64,000 bases of DNA. It comes from CAVXTF01 sp963701375 (GTDB lineage: Bacteria; Actinomycetota; Acidimicrobiia; Acidimicrobiales; CAVXTF01). Location of the stretch: NCBI GenBank assembly GCA_963701375.1, contig CAVOZT010000005.1, forward strand, positions 248,001 to 312,000, in the 5' to 3' direction. Below the pieces are notes generated by a model that searched no databases, was not told the origin of the DNA, and saw nothing but the letters and a program-made list of their open reading frames with translations. A program made the translations under genes and the position numbers. Below, piece after piece: positions 37,811 through 45,918 of the stretch (the first letter of the stretch is position 1; the number at the start of each line of letters is the position of its first letter).

Positions 37811-37921
37811 CGCACCCGCCTTTCTCCGTCGAACCCGGAGGGCGATAGGCCCGTCGGGCTCTGCGATCGGCTTAGCACTGTCACGGCGGTTCGTCCAGTG
37901 TGACCGACCAACCCGAACCAA

Positions 37922-38387
37922 GAAGTTGCCGAATCAGCGCCGTATGGGTCACGCCCCGTGATCAGTCCGGCAGGTGAAGATGCTGGTTGTCGATTGACGT
38001 TTCGCGAGCCGAGGATGCGATGCTTGCGGACGCACGAATATCTCGGACGAGCGTGGTTGTTCGTCGCCGAACCATCCTCAGCTCACAGTCTCATTTGTTC
38101 AAGCGTGGTGGGGGTGGGTGATGCCTCGCTTATGAGAGGCGAGCCAACTCCAGCTGGAGAGCGCTCCGGTCAATCATGGGCTTCCTGTATGGTGCCACAG
38201 CAGCGGTTACGACCCGTTGCGGAATACCACTGGGCGTAAGAGGCAAGCCGCCAACCAACAAAAAGAGGTCTTCGATATAATCTTCGAGATGCTTCGTGGG
38301 AACAGACAGCTTCCCATTAACGCATGATTAGATGAGAAAGGTGGCGCTCTTGAGATCGAAGGCGTCACACATGGAGGGCTGTTTTGG
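37922..38387. other. Intergenic region upstream of the YD/Rhs gene
   Basis: About 465 bases without a supported gene. It should contain the promoter of the giant minus-strand gene. A short stem, GCCTC/GAGGC near 38120-38140, is the only structure seen. The region ends at the tRNA-Thr fragment. Confidence 0.4.
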
Positions 38388-38441
38388 GAGCAGCTGTTTC
38401 GTAAACAGCCGGTCGTCAGTTCGAATCTGACCGTCGGCTCC
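38388..38441 (+). other. 3' fragment of a tRNA-Thr(CGT) gene (relic attachment site)
   Basis: GCTGT-TTCGTAA-ACAGC is a perfect anticodon arm with anticodon CGT. It is followed by the variable loop, a perfect T arm (GTCAG-TTCGAAT-CTGAC) and CGTCGGC, the 3' strand of the acceptor stem. The matching 5' acceptor strand and the D arm are missing, so it cannot be a functional tRNA. Lying 167 bases before an integrase gene, it is best read as the att site of a second integrative element. Confidence 0.75.
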
Positions 38442-38608
38442 GCAGCGCAACGCTGACCCACACGAATACAAATTCAACACTTTTCGAGTTTGTGCGACCC
38501 GTGCAAAAGCTGTGCACGAGTCACAGCACAGCTTCCCCTAAAGGGCGGAATCGCCAAGACAGCCGCCCATACTTGTTGTATCAACACCATTTGCTAAGGG
38601 TCAGCACC

Positions 38609-39547
38609 ATGAGTGTTCGTGTCGTCTCTGATGCGCCTCGCACGACGCCAATCGAACGGCTCGTCGAGGACTACCTAACCAACTGCGCTGCGCGGGGTCT
38701 TTCGCCACGCAGCTTTGACAAAGCCTACGGTTACCCGCTGCACGCCATCTTCCTTCCGTGGTGTCGATCCGAGGGGATCGAGCACGTTAGAGAACTGGAC
38801 CGACGAGCAGTGGACCGTTTCAACACATCGCTGCTCCTACATAGGAAGGTCGACGGGCAGCCGTTGTCCAAGTACTCCGTCCATGCGTACGTCCGCCCGG
38901 TGCGCCAGATGCTCGGTTGGGCTAGCGAGCTGGGCGAAGAGGTCTCTGCCAAACCGGCACTCCCCCGCCGAGAGAAGCCGATACGGGACGTGCTGTCGAG
39001 GGAGGAGATCGATCGACTCGAGTCAGTTCTGCCAACCGAACGCGATCGATTGATCATTCGTATCTTCGGTGACTGCGGACTACGACTCGATGAACTCACC
39101 AAGCTCGCAACCGGCGACATCGTCCGTTCCGGTCGTCACGCGTACATCCGAGTACTCGGCAAGCGCAGTCGAGTGCGGGACGTTCCGGTCCTGCCCGTTC
39201 TGCTGCGAAGACTGGAGCGCCATATCGAACGTCTTCCCGCCGACCGGACGGAGGATCGCATCTTTGTCTCGACACGTCGATCGAGGTCGGGCGTGTACGA
39301 GCCGCTAACGGATAGCGGTGTCTACAAGGTTGTGACTGATGCAGTTGCAAGGGCCGGCATGAGCAAGCACGTTCATCCGCACATCCTCCGGCACTCTTGG
39401 ATGACGGAGATGCTGCGAAACGGGATGAACCCGATCCAGCTGTCCATCATCGCCGGGGCGTCCCCCGAAGTGATCGCCCAGTGCTACACGCACCTCACCA
39501 AGGACGACGCCTACGACGCAATGGTGCGAGTCCTGAGTGGTAGATAG
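38609..39547 (+). CDS. Tyrosine recombinase (second integrase)
   Basis: About 312 residues from the ATG at 38609, which has AAGGG eight bases upstream. A SAM-like core-binding domain (LVEDYLTNCAARGLSPRSFD) is followed by the catalytic domain with FGDCGLRLDELTKLATGDI (first Arg), VHPHILRHSWMTEML (H-x-x-R), the SIIAGASPEVIAQCYTH region and the nucleophile Tyr. It lacks the AP2 arm-binding domain of the first integrase and resembles XerC/D-type recombinases. Its last 189 bases recur in a degraded copy at 41994-42189. It most likely drove integration at tRNA-Thr. Confidence 0.9.
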   Translation: MSVRVVSDAPRTTPIERLVEDYLTNCAARGLSPRSFDKAYGYPLHAIFLPWCRSEGIEHVRELDRRAVDRFNTSLLLHRKVDGQPLSKYSVHAYVRPVRQMLGWASELGEEVSAKPALPRREKPIRDVLSREEIDRLESVLPTERDRLIIRIFGDCGLRLDELTKLATGDIVRSGRHAYIRVLGKRSRVRDVPVLPVLLRRLERHIERLPADRTEDRIFVSTRRSRSGVYEPLTDSGVYKVVTDAVARAGMSKHVHPHILRHSWMTEMLRNGMNPIQLSIIAGASPEVIAQCYTHLTKDDAYDAMVRVLSGR

Positions 39548-39633
39548 GCGCTGAACCGGAGCCAGTGGGTCCAGAGGTTCAACATTCCCCAAAGTGCTTG
39601 CTCAGACGCCTACCACCGATTCCTCGGTCCAGG

Positions 39634-41268
39634 CTAGACGTCTTCCTGCTGGTCGAAATCAGCCTCGGGTTCCTCTGGTTCGGGGTGCAGTGGCTCGGCC
39701 CGATGGTCTTCCGAGGGTGATGCCGGTTCAGTCTCCGTAGCCTCAGAGGATTCCCCTGCCTGGGCCTTGCCCGCATCTCCAGGGGACTCCTCGGGTTCAA
39801 CTTCACTCTCCTCAGGTTCGACACGGGTTTGCTGCTCTGGCGGTGGACCCGGAGTAACAGTTACGACCACTGGCGAGGCGCCAGTTCGATTCTGCAACAA
39901 GAGTTGGAACGTTGGCGTAGTTGAGCTGTGTTGCAACGCCTCCACTCCGGTAAAGCCAAGCTTTCTGAGAAGGCACATCTCTAACAGTGCAATGCACTCG
40001 TAACTGAGCAACCAAAGCTCTTGTCCTGAGGCAGCTTTCGACTCCAAGTTCGGGTTGAAGTGAGTTAGATAGTTGCGCGTGTCTCCCGTCACCTTTACGA
40101 AGTCGTCTCGAAGCAACGGGAGGATCTCGTCGCCAACAAAGTCCAACATCTGCCGCAGACGCTGTTTTAGCGTTGGTTCATTGCTGAAGTTGAGTTTCTC
40201 TTTGAGCCAAGGGCGAAGGGTCTCGTCCTCGACGTCGTCGACAATTGAAGCGACACGTGCCTTATGTTCTTCTTCTGGCAAGACGCCGTCTGGCCACTCT
40301 TTGCGATGGAAGAGTTCAAGTGCTTGGGCTGCAAACAGAAAGCGAGAGTCTAGATAGAGCCCGATACCGAGGGAAATTGCAAAGAGAAGGCTCATCGAGT
40401 GCTCTTGCTGTGTGTGCAACACATCCCACGCCTGCAGCACTGCTCCCAACCGATCACGAATGGTTGCAAGTGGGAGTCGCATTTGTGTAGGTGACTTCGC
40501 ACCCGATGGACTCCGCCAGCCTACGTATCCAACTTCAATTTTTTGAGCCAGCCACTTGCTTCCAACTTGCCTACCGAGACCCTCGACGTTGACGGAGAGA
40601 CTAAGCAGGTGGGTTGGAACACCGCACGCAAACGTCATGAACCGTTGCATTGGTATGGCGAACGACGACAGCAGTTGACCGATGTTCGACTGCTGATCGG
40701 GAGTGAACTCTATTTGAGCAGAGCGTTCGTACGTGAGTGTGTTTAGCCGGTTGTGTTGCATCGATAAATAGGCGATCTTCAGGGTGCCACCGAAGGCGCT
40801 CCCGCTGGGGCCGTCCGGAAGGTCTCTGGTTAGAACGATGGATCCGTCAGGTCGGGTTTCAGTGACGATGGGTTGATCGGGAGCGGCCCATTCATCGATG
40901 TGTTCGAATCGCAACTGAATTTCTGAAAGTGCAGTTTCTTCCCCGTCGGGAAGGTGTGCCCCCCGAAAGATGAAATGAGGATGCAGATCCAAAGGGATCG
41001 TGCCAGTACCACGAAATGCAACTGTGGTGCGACCAACCTCGACCGACGTAAGGGTAACGGGGGAACCGCTTTCCAACACTCCGAAGATCACCTTGTATCC
41101 CGGATGCGCCGTGATTAGTGGGGCAAAGGTTTGGAAGTCTTCGAATGGGTTGAGGATTGTGAGCGTAATCCCACTATCTTCATGACCGAATGTGAGGTTG
41201 CCAGACCGGGCCGCGTCGGGACGATCGGGAAGCCAGAAATAGCCGAGTTCTTTCGAGAACGGTTGCAT
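39634..41268 (-). CDS. ApeA-like HEPN anti-phage protein
   Basis: A 544-residue protein. The N-terminus (KELGYFWLPDRPDAARSGNL) fits the beta-rich N-terminal domain of ApeA-type proteins, and the C-terminal helical domain has VTGDTRNYLTHFNP, the R-x4-H motif (RNYLTH) characteristic of ApeA-like HEPN domains. ApeA-type proteins are single-gene abortive-infection systems with RNase activity. The last 100 residues are an acidic low-complexity tail (EPEESEVEPEESPGDAGKAQ), which is not part of the family core. It is convergent with the second integrase and forms the cargo of the first nested island. Confidence 0.7.
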   Translation of the reverse strand: MQPFSKELGYFWLPDRPDAARSGNLTFGHEDSGITLTILNPFEDFQTFAPLITAHPGYKVIFGVLESGSPVTLTSVEVGRTTVAFRGTGTIPLDLHPHFIFRGAHLPDGEETALSEIQLRFEHIDEWAAPDQPIVTETRPDGSIVLTRDLPDGPSGSAFGGTLKIAYLSMQHNRLNTLTYERSAQIEFTPDQQSNIGQLLSSFAIPMQRFMTFACGVPTHLLSLSVNVEGLGRQVGSKWLAQKIEVGYVGWRSPSGAKSPTQMRLPLATIRDRLGAVLQAWDVLHTQQEHSMSLLFAISLGIGLYLDSRFLFAAQALELFHRKEWPDGVLPEEEHKARVASIVDDVEDETLRPWLKEKLNFSNEPTLKQRLRQMLDFVGDEILPLLRDDFVKVTGDTRNYLTHFNPNLESKAASGQELWLLSYECIALLEMCLLRKLGFTGVEALQHSSTTPTFQLLLQNRTGASPVVVTVTPGPPPEQQTRVEPEESEVEPEESPGDAGKAQAGESSEATETEPASPSEDHRAEPLHPEPEEPEADFDQQEDV

Positions 41269-41310
41269 TAGCCGATTGTGAGAGTAGCGATAGTGGGGAT
41301 GTACATGAGG

Positions 41311-41493
41311 TCAGCCGTCGTTGGACGTTGTTCGGTCTTCTTCGGCAGACTGCGGCGACAACTCCAACAAACGGTTCAGTGCTGCTTTCGGAACGAGGAT
41401 ACGCCGTTCGATACGCATGGACGGAATCTCACCTCTCTCAACGCCCTCGCCGTCAAAGACCTCGACCCCGACGGCTGCTCGAACTTTGGCCAC
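41311..41493 (-). pseudogene. Truncated excisionase-like gene
   Basis: A 60-residue frame whose second half, RGEIPSMRIERRILVPKAALNRLLEL, corresponds position by position to the end of the complete excisionase at 47272-47754 (RGEIPAIRIGRRILVPRAAL). The preceding helix-turn-helix (VEEAAASLGISRAGAYEAV in the complete gene) is absent and replaced by unrelated residues. It is a remnant and marks the right boundary of the ApeA-bearing island. Confidence 0.6.
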
Positions 41494-41538
41494 GGGTGTC
41501 GGTCGCAGCCGAGTGCGAGCGTGATGACGGAAGCTGGA

Positions 41539-41931
41539 TCATCGTTGTGACGTACCGTAAACAGCGAGTCCTGGACCGTCATACCGTGTCTCAAACTCTT
41601 CACGTCTATCCTGATCCGCCATAAGACTAGTGGCTCGTTCAATCACTTCGCGGCCAACCTGAAGCGTTCCTTCGGGGAGCACACCAGACTTCAACATTCG
41701 AAGAAGCCATTGTCCAATCGCGTACTCGAGCGCTCTTTGGGCGACATACTCGTCTGCACCTATCCGCCAGCCCCGTAAGAAATGTTGCGCATCACTGGCG
41801 TCCACGAGGAGCAGTCCAGTCGTCAACCGCTCATGGTTTCGCTCGACTTCAATCTCGACGGTCCAGTTAGCCGTTGGCGTGGCCACCGCCCACTCGCCCA
41901 GTTTCGAAACTTGGTACAAGCCTGGCTTCAC
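41539..41931 (-). CDS. Hypothetical protein
   Basis: A 130-residue ORF (MKPGLYQVSKLGEWAVATPT at the start) with a helical middle (EYVAQRALEYAIGQWLLRML). It lies just upstream of the truncated excisionase on the same strand. The frame overlaps it in no way and has no recognised domain. Possibly a small island gene; coding status is uncertain. Confidence 0.4.
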   Translation of the reverse strand: MKPGLYQVSKLGEWAVATPTANWTVEIEVERNHERLTTGLLLVDASDAQHFLRGWRIGADEYVAQRALEYAIGQWLLRMLKSGVLPEGTLQVGREVIERATSLMADQDRREEFETRYDGPGLAVYGTSQR

Positions 41932-41993
41932 GTTGAATCACACTAGGGGAAATCGGGGTCCGCCCGGCCCGGCTGGTAGAGAGGGAGGTCCGT

Positions 41994-42189
41994 ATGAGCA
42001 AGCACGTTCATCCGCAACATCCTGCGGCACTCTTGGATGACGGAGATGCTGCGAGACGGGATGACCTCGATCCAGCTGTCCATCACCGCCGGGGCGTCGC
42101 CCGAAGTGATCGCCCAGTGCTATACGCACCTCACGAAGGACGACGCCTACGACGCGATGGTTCGGGTCCTTTCGGGAGGGGGACGGTAG
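41994..42189 (+). pseudogene. Degraded copy of the second integrase's 3' end
   Basis: The sequence matches 39359-39547 at about nine bases in ten from ATGAGCAAGC onward, but has one extra base near 42017 and several substitutions. It encodes only the last 63 residues of the recombinase, including the H-x-x-R and Tyr regions in disrupted frame. Homology begins abruptly at 41994. It marks the left boundary of a second related island whose cargo follows. Confidence 0.85.
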
Positions 42190-42246
42190 AGGCAGGGAAA
42201 TTTTCGAGGACACCGCCCATAGGTGTGGGCGTACAGTCGGTCAGCA

Positions 42247-42930
42247 ATGGCAGGGAACGACTTAGGACCCTGGGAGCCGCTCGGTCTTGAGGAAGTGAGA
42301 CACCTGTTCGCCCGGTTTCCGGCACGCTGGTGGATCACTGGCGGTCAGGCGCTGGAGCTTCATCTGGGTCGCTGCTGGCGAACTCATGCCGACACCGACG
42401 TGAGCGTGCTGCGAGAAGACAGTTCAGAGCTGCTACACGTACTGGTCGAGTGGGACATCAATGTTGCCGCTGCTGGTGCCCTTTCGCCCTGGGATGGATC
42501 CACCCCCACGGTTGACGCCGAGCAGAACAACTTGTGGTGCCGAATGGCAAAAGGTCAACCGTGGTGCATTGACGTCACCATCAGCGATGGAAACCAGGAA
42601 TTTTGGATCTACCGACGTGATCCGACAGTCCAAGTGCGTTGGGACGAGGCTGTCCTGACGAACGAACGTGGTATCCCGTACCTCGCTCCGGAGCTTCAAC
42701 TTCTCTTCAAGAGCAACAGGGTCCGGCGGAAGGACGAACTGGATGCGGCAGAAGTGATTCCGGAACTAAGCGAGGCTCGACGACTTCGACTTCGCAGTTA
42801 CCTGCCCGGCGACCATCCCTGGCACGCCTTAATGGACTCGGTGATGAGATCCTTACGAACTGGTGGCGCCTTGGCAAGGACGAGGATGGTCGCCACCGCC
42901 TCGGCCTCACTGCCCGTCAGTGCGCATTGA
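42247..42930 (+). CDS. Nucleotidyltransferase-fold protein
   Basis: About 227 residues from the ATG at 42247 (the frame is open to 42223). RWWITGGQALELHLGR followed by WRTHADTDVSVLR gives the GG...(H)-x-D-x-D pattern of the pol-beta nucleotidyltransferase superfamily, in the subgroup that includes lincosamide/aminoglycoside nucleotidyltransferase-like proteins. A third acid probably lies in PWCIDVTISDG. Targets could be a small molecule, tRNA or protein. It precedes the ubiquitin-like operon by 130 bases on the same strand, but the SOS-box promoter lies between them. Confidence 0.7.
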   Translation: MAGNDLGPWEPLGLEEVRHLFARFPARWWITGGQALELHLGRCWRTHADTDVSVLREDSSELLHVLVEWDINVAAAGALSPWDGSTPTVDAEQNNLWCRMAKGQPWCIDVTISDGNQEFWIYRRDPTVQVRWDEAVLTNERGIPYLAPELQLLFKSNRVRRKDELDAAEVIPELSEARRLRLRSYLPGDHPWHALMDSVMRSLRTGGALARTRMVATASASLPVSAH

Positions 42931-42989
42931 GTGACCCGGACCGAGTTCGGCGATTCAGCCCCGATCTGACCAGGTCAGCGGGGTCGTGT

Positions 42990-43011
42990 CGAACACGTGT
43001 TCGTGTAGACT
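42990..43011 (+). promoter_or_regulatory. LexA/SOS box with -10 element before the ubiquitin-like operon
   Basis: CGAACACGTGTTCG at 42990-43003 is a perfect palindrome and agrees with the Gram-positive/actinobacterial SOS consensus CGAAC-R-N-R-Y-GTTYS at every position. TAGACT at 43006-43011 is a good -10 hexamer, so bound LexA would block the promoter. The ubiquitin-like gene's ATG lies 48 bases further on. DNA-damage control of this operon is inferred. Confidence 0.75.
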
Positions 43012-43058
43012 TGGGAGCCAGCGGGGCCGCCCACCTGTCGGCCCAGGGAGGATTCGAG

Positions 43059-43331
43059 ATGTCGACTGTAGAGAATGAGGCGGGCGGACCGGCGGGATTT
43101 GAGATCATCGTCGACACAGTTCCGCACGCCGTGCACGACGCCCGCGTGACGTGGACGCAGGTCGTGGAAATCGCTTACCCAGGTCAGTCCGAAGATCCGA
43201 AGTATGTGTTCAAGGTCCAGTATGAGGACGCCGCGAGCCAACCGAAATCGGGCACGCTCGTGAAAGGCGATCATGTAGAAGTCGAGCGGACTGGGACGAC
43301 TTTTAGTGTCCTTCGATCCCTGGTCTCGTAG
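43059..43331 (+). CDS. Bacterial ubiquitin-like (multiubiquitin-domain) protein
   Basis: A 90-residue protein. Residues about 11-88 match the multiubiquitin-type beta-grasp domain: FEIIVDTVPHAVHDARVTWT (strands 1-2), QVVEIAYPG (helix), KYVFKVQYED, and the final FSVLRSLV. GGGAGG lies nine bases before the ATG. The C-terminus ends in LRSLVS without a Gly-Gly, so either no processing is needed or the tail is used differently from eukaryotic ubiquitin. It is first in a three-gene overlapping operon behind an SOS-box promoter. It likely provides the modifier that the next gene activates. Confidence 0.75.
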   Translation: MSTVENEAGGPAGFEIIVDTVPHAVHDARVTWTQVVEIAYPGQSEDPKYVFKVQYEDAASQPKSGTLVKGDHVEVERTGTTFSVLRSLVS

Positions 43332-44490
43332 TCCTGACCTAGCGAGGCTGATCGAAGCGGGTTATGAGCTGGAGTTAACCGGAGACGGTTATCTGCTCGT
43401 TCACAATGTCCCGTATCTGAACGAACAACGTTCGATTCAGCAGGGAACGCTCGTCGCCAAGCTGGAAATGAACGGTGACGCGACGGTCAATCCGGTACAA
43501 GATCACGTCGCGTTTTTCATGGGCTCAACTCCGTATCGGTGGAACGGCGAACAGGTGCGGCCTCTCGCGGTGACCAATCTTGCCATTGCTGATGGTCGAG
43601 TTGCCCACTTTCAAATGTCGCTCAAGCCTCCATCGGCCCAGTTCTATCCCGACAACTTCGAAAAGGTCGAGTACCACGTACAGAACATCGAAGAAGAAGC
43701 GAAGCATCTCGATTCGAGTGTGACCTCGAAGACATTTGGTCCATGCATCATCAACAGCGATGAGTGGCCCTTCGAATACGCCGATACCGCCAGCGGGCGA
43801 GCGGGCATTGGCGCAATCAATGGACGTCTCGCCGGGCAAAAGATCGCAATTGTTGGGCTTGGCGGCACCGGCTCGTACATCCTGGATCTTGTTGCGAAAT
43901 GCCCCGTTGCCGAGATCCATCTCTATGACGGCGACGTATTCTCCAGTCATAACGCCTTCCGCTCTCCGGGTGCGGCAAGCCTGGATGAGGTTCGAAGAGG
44001 CAGGCTGAAGGTCGAGCGATACACAGAGGTCTATTCGAATCTGAAGCGAAAGATCACGCCGCATCCTTACAACATCGACGGTACGAACGCTTGCGAACTT
44101 GCTCCATACGACTTCATCTTCCTGTCCATGGAAGGCGGAGCGACAAAGCTTGCCATCGTCGAAGCACTGGAGAACATGGGCAAGCCCTTTGTCAATGCAA
44201 GCATGGGAGTAAAGAAGCCAGGGAGCGGCGAGCAACTACAAGCGAAAGTTGAAGTGAATGGAAGTACTGTCGACAAGCGTGAGAGCTTCCGGCAGCAGGT
44301 TAACTTCGGCGAGATTGATCCGGACGATCCGTACCTGGAAAACATCCAAGTCGCCGAACTCAACGCACTCAACGCGGCGATGGCCGTTCTCTGGTGGAAG
44401 AAATGGGCGGGGGTGTACGTGAGCAACAAACTTCCATACTGGATGATGCTCGACACGTATCTCGATGGCTTCTACACGGATCGCGCGTAA
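43306..44490 (+). CDS. DUF6791-ThiF E1-like activating enzyme
   Basis: A 394-residue protein starting at GTG within the preceding gene (26-base overlap). Residues about 22-90 fit DUF6791 (GYLLVHNVPYLNEQRSIQQG, then DHVAFFMGS). The ThiF/E1 adenylation domain starts near 175: KIAIVGLGGTGSYILDLVAK (nucleotide loop), then IHLYDGDVFSSHNAFRSPG with the Asp, Asn and Arg of E1-like enzymes. ThiF-fold enzymes adenylate the C-terminus of ubiquitin-like proteins. I see no Cys in the crossover region where canonical E1s carry their thioester Cys; the only Cys residues are near 147, 200 and 265. It therefore may stop at adenylation or use another residue. Confidence 0.85.
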   Translation: MSFDPWSRSPDLARLIEAGYELELTGDGYLLVHNVPYLNEQRSIQQGTLVAKLEMNGDATVNPVQDHVAFFMGSTPYRWNGEQVRPLAVTNLAIADGRVAHFQMSLKPPSAQFYPDNFEKVEYHVQNIEEEAKHLDSSVTSKTFGPCIINSDEWPFEYADTASGRAGIGAINGRLAGQKIAIVGLGGTGSYILDLVAKCPVAEIHLYDGDVFSSHNAFRSPGAASLDEVRRGRLKVERYTEVYSNLKRKITPHPYNIDGTNACELAPYDFIFLSMEGGATKLAIVEALENMGKPFVNASMGVKKPGSGEQLQAKVEVNGSTVDKRESFRQQVNFGEIDPDDPYLENIQVAELNALNAAMAVLWWKKWAGVYVSNKLPYWMMLDTYLDGFYTDRA

Positions 44491-44897
44491 TGCCCAAGAT
44501 CACTGAAGTCAGCTACTCATTCGTCGACTCGGCACCCGAAACGCTGGAGCCTGGAAGGCTCTACATTTCGATCAAGTACCGTGCAATCGTCCACCTCTGT
44601 CTTTGCGGATGCAATGAAAAGGTCCTCTTGAAGCTCGGCCCAGCCCCGGAGTATTGGAGCTTCACGTTCGACGGCCGATCCATCTCAATTCACGATTCCG
44701 TTGGAAATGTTGGCCTGCCTTGTCGGTCTCATTACATCGTCACCAGAAACCGGGTCAAGTGGCTGCCGGCACTTGTTGACATCGACCCGAAGATGGCTCT
44801 CGAAGGCAGGCCCCCTTACGAGCAGGTCGAAGAAGAGGTTAGACACGGATGGTTCGGAAGGCGGTTCCCGCGGCGTCGCAGACGTTCGAAGAAATAG
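44490..44897 (+). CDS. DUF6527 metal-binding protein
   Basis: A 135-residue protein whose ATG overlaps the E1 stop (TAATG). It has the cysteine cluster VHLCLCGCNEKV, then GLPCRSHYIVTRNRVKW, so Cys-x-Cys-x-Cys plus Cys and His can form a zinc site, the hallmark of DUF6527. The tail is strongly basic (GRRFPRRRRRSKK). DUF6527 genes recur next to ThiF/ubiquitin-like genes in bacteria, where an E3-like or substrate-binding role has been suggested but, as far as I know, not shown. It is the third gene of the operon. Confidence 0.75.
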   Translation: MPKITEVSYSFVDSAPETLEPGRLYISIKYRAIVHLCLCGCNEKVLLKLGPAPEYWSFTFDGRSISIHDSVGNVGLPCRSHYIVTRNRVKWLPALVDIDPKMALEGRPPYEQVEEEVRHGWFGRRFPRRRRRSKK

Positions 44898-44992
44898 TCA
44901 GCACCGACTCGCACAGCACGATCCCCGACGACAATTCCCACCACCTACCGCTCCGGGTCCAGTGCGCCAACGCTACCCGCCGCACCGAGGTC

Positions 44993-45026
44993 TCCTTCGA
45001 CCGATCCGGATGGCTGGGATCTCCCC
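44993..45026. repeat. Excisionase-derived fragment at an island boundary
   Basis: Thirty-four bases match 47340-47373, inside the complete excisionase gene, with one mismatch. The copy lies between the ubiquitin-like operon and the AbiE pair, where no gene is present. Together with the truncated excisionase at 41311-41493 it shows repeated recombination at excisionase 3' ends. Confidence 0.75.
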
Positions 45027-45042
45027 ATGCTTGATCGATGAC

Positions 45043-45918
45043 CTATCCATCCATACTGTCGAAGAGGTGTTGGATGTAAGAAGTGCAGATCACCGTGATG
45101 CGATCCTCCGGCATTACTTCGCGAAGTGCTCGATGTGCCATAGCGACTCCGGCTCCACTGCGGGAACCAAAGAGATCTCGCAGATAGTCGAGACCGAGCC
45201 GGACTGATTCTTCTACCAGCGAGTTAGCCAAGAGATTGCGGATTGTCTCAGCGACATCGGCGGGATCGATGGCCTGCATTAAGCGCAGCACGTCCGATGC
45301 GTCTTTGTCGTCGTAGCGATTCTGTTTTCCGGAGGCAACGCGCTCGGCAATCTTGTAGGCCTTCGCGATGAAAAGTGCGGCCGGGCCGGCGACCTCGGCA
45401 CCTATCGAACGGCCGTCTTCAGGATCAAGTGCCGAAATCGTCATCGTGTTGTGATCAATCAATGCGGCTTCAAGTCCAGCGACCTTGCGAGCCGCCTGCT
45501 TCCCGTGGACTCCAAGACGTACTCCGCGGTGACTATCCTTCGGAATTGACGCTTCGGGAACTAGCAAATCAAGAGGCACGACATTGACTTGTCCTTCAAT
45601 TACAACGTTTCTGTACCAGGCGCCAGGCTGAACGTGACCTGCAGGATTTCGCTGAAGGTCGAAGTCAGCACCTCTCAATGCGTCTTCGAGCGCTGGATCA
45701 TCGCCCAGGTATGAGGGATCAAGCGCAAGGTCTCCATCGGTAGTGAAGGGTGCGATCGCAATGGTCGGATCGACGTCTCCAGTATGGAGGTAAATGGCTT
45801 GTGCGCCTACGACGATAAACGCTTGACCATGAGGCTCTAGGGCGAACAAAGCGTCGAGCAGGACGCGTCGAGCTTCCAAATAAGGGGGATCAACACCCTG
45901 ATACAACGAGTCAGTCAT
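45043..45918 (-). CDS. AbiEii-like nucleotidyltransferase toxin
   Basis: A 291-residue protein. The N-terminal FIVVGAQAIYLHTGD followed by APFTTDGDLALDP gives the G-x-x-(A)...D-x-D pattern of MNT-type nucleotidyltransferases, and a helical C-terminal part contains AALFIAKAYKIAERV and NRYDDKDASDVLRLM, a K...DxxD arrangement seen in AbiEii-type toxins. Such toxins block growth by modifying tRNA. The start overlaps the stop of the upstream AbiEi-like gene by eight bases, the standard antitoxin-toxin order. Confidence 0.7.
   Translation of the reverse strand: MTDSLYQGVDPPYLEARRVLLDALFALEPHGQAFIVVGAQAIYLHTGDVDPTIAIAPFTTDGDLALDPSYLGDDPALEDALRGADFDLQRNPAGHVQPGAWYRNVVIEGQVNVVPLDLLVPEASIPKDSHRGVRLGVHGKQAARKVAGLEAALIDHNTMTISALDPEDGRSIGAEVAGPAALFIAKAYKIAERVASGKQNRYDDKDASDVLRLMQAIDPADVAETIRNLLANSLVEESVRLGLDYLRDLFGSRSGAGVAMAHRALREVMPEDRITVICTSYIQHLFDSMDG

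Noticed and set aside
38388..38441. Functional tRNA-Thr(CGT)
   Set aside because: The anticodon and T arms are perfect, but no 5' acceptor strand or D arm is present upstream, so it is a 3' fragment.
42639..43058. Extension of the ubiquitin-like protein to 230 residues from an upstream start
   Set aside because: The upstream part is a shadow of the nucleotidyltransferase gene and crosses the promoter. The ATG at 43059 has a strong SD and begins the domain.
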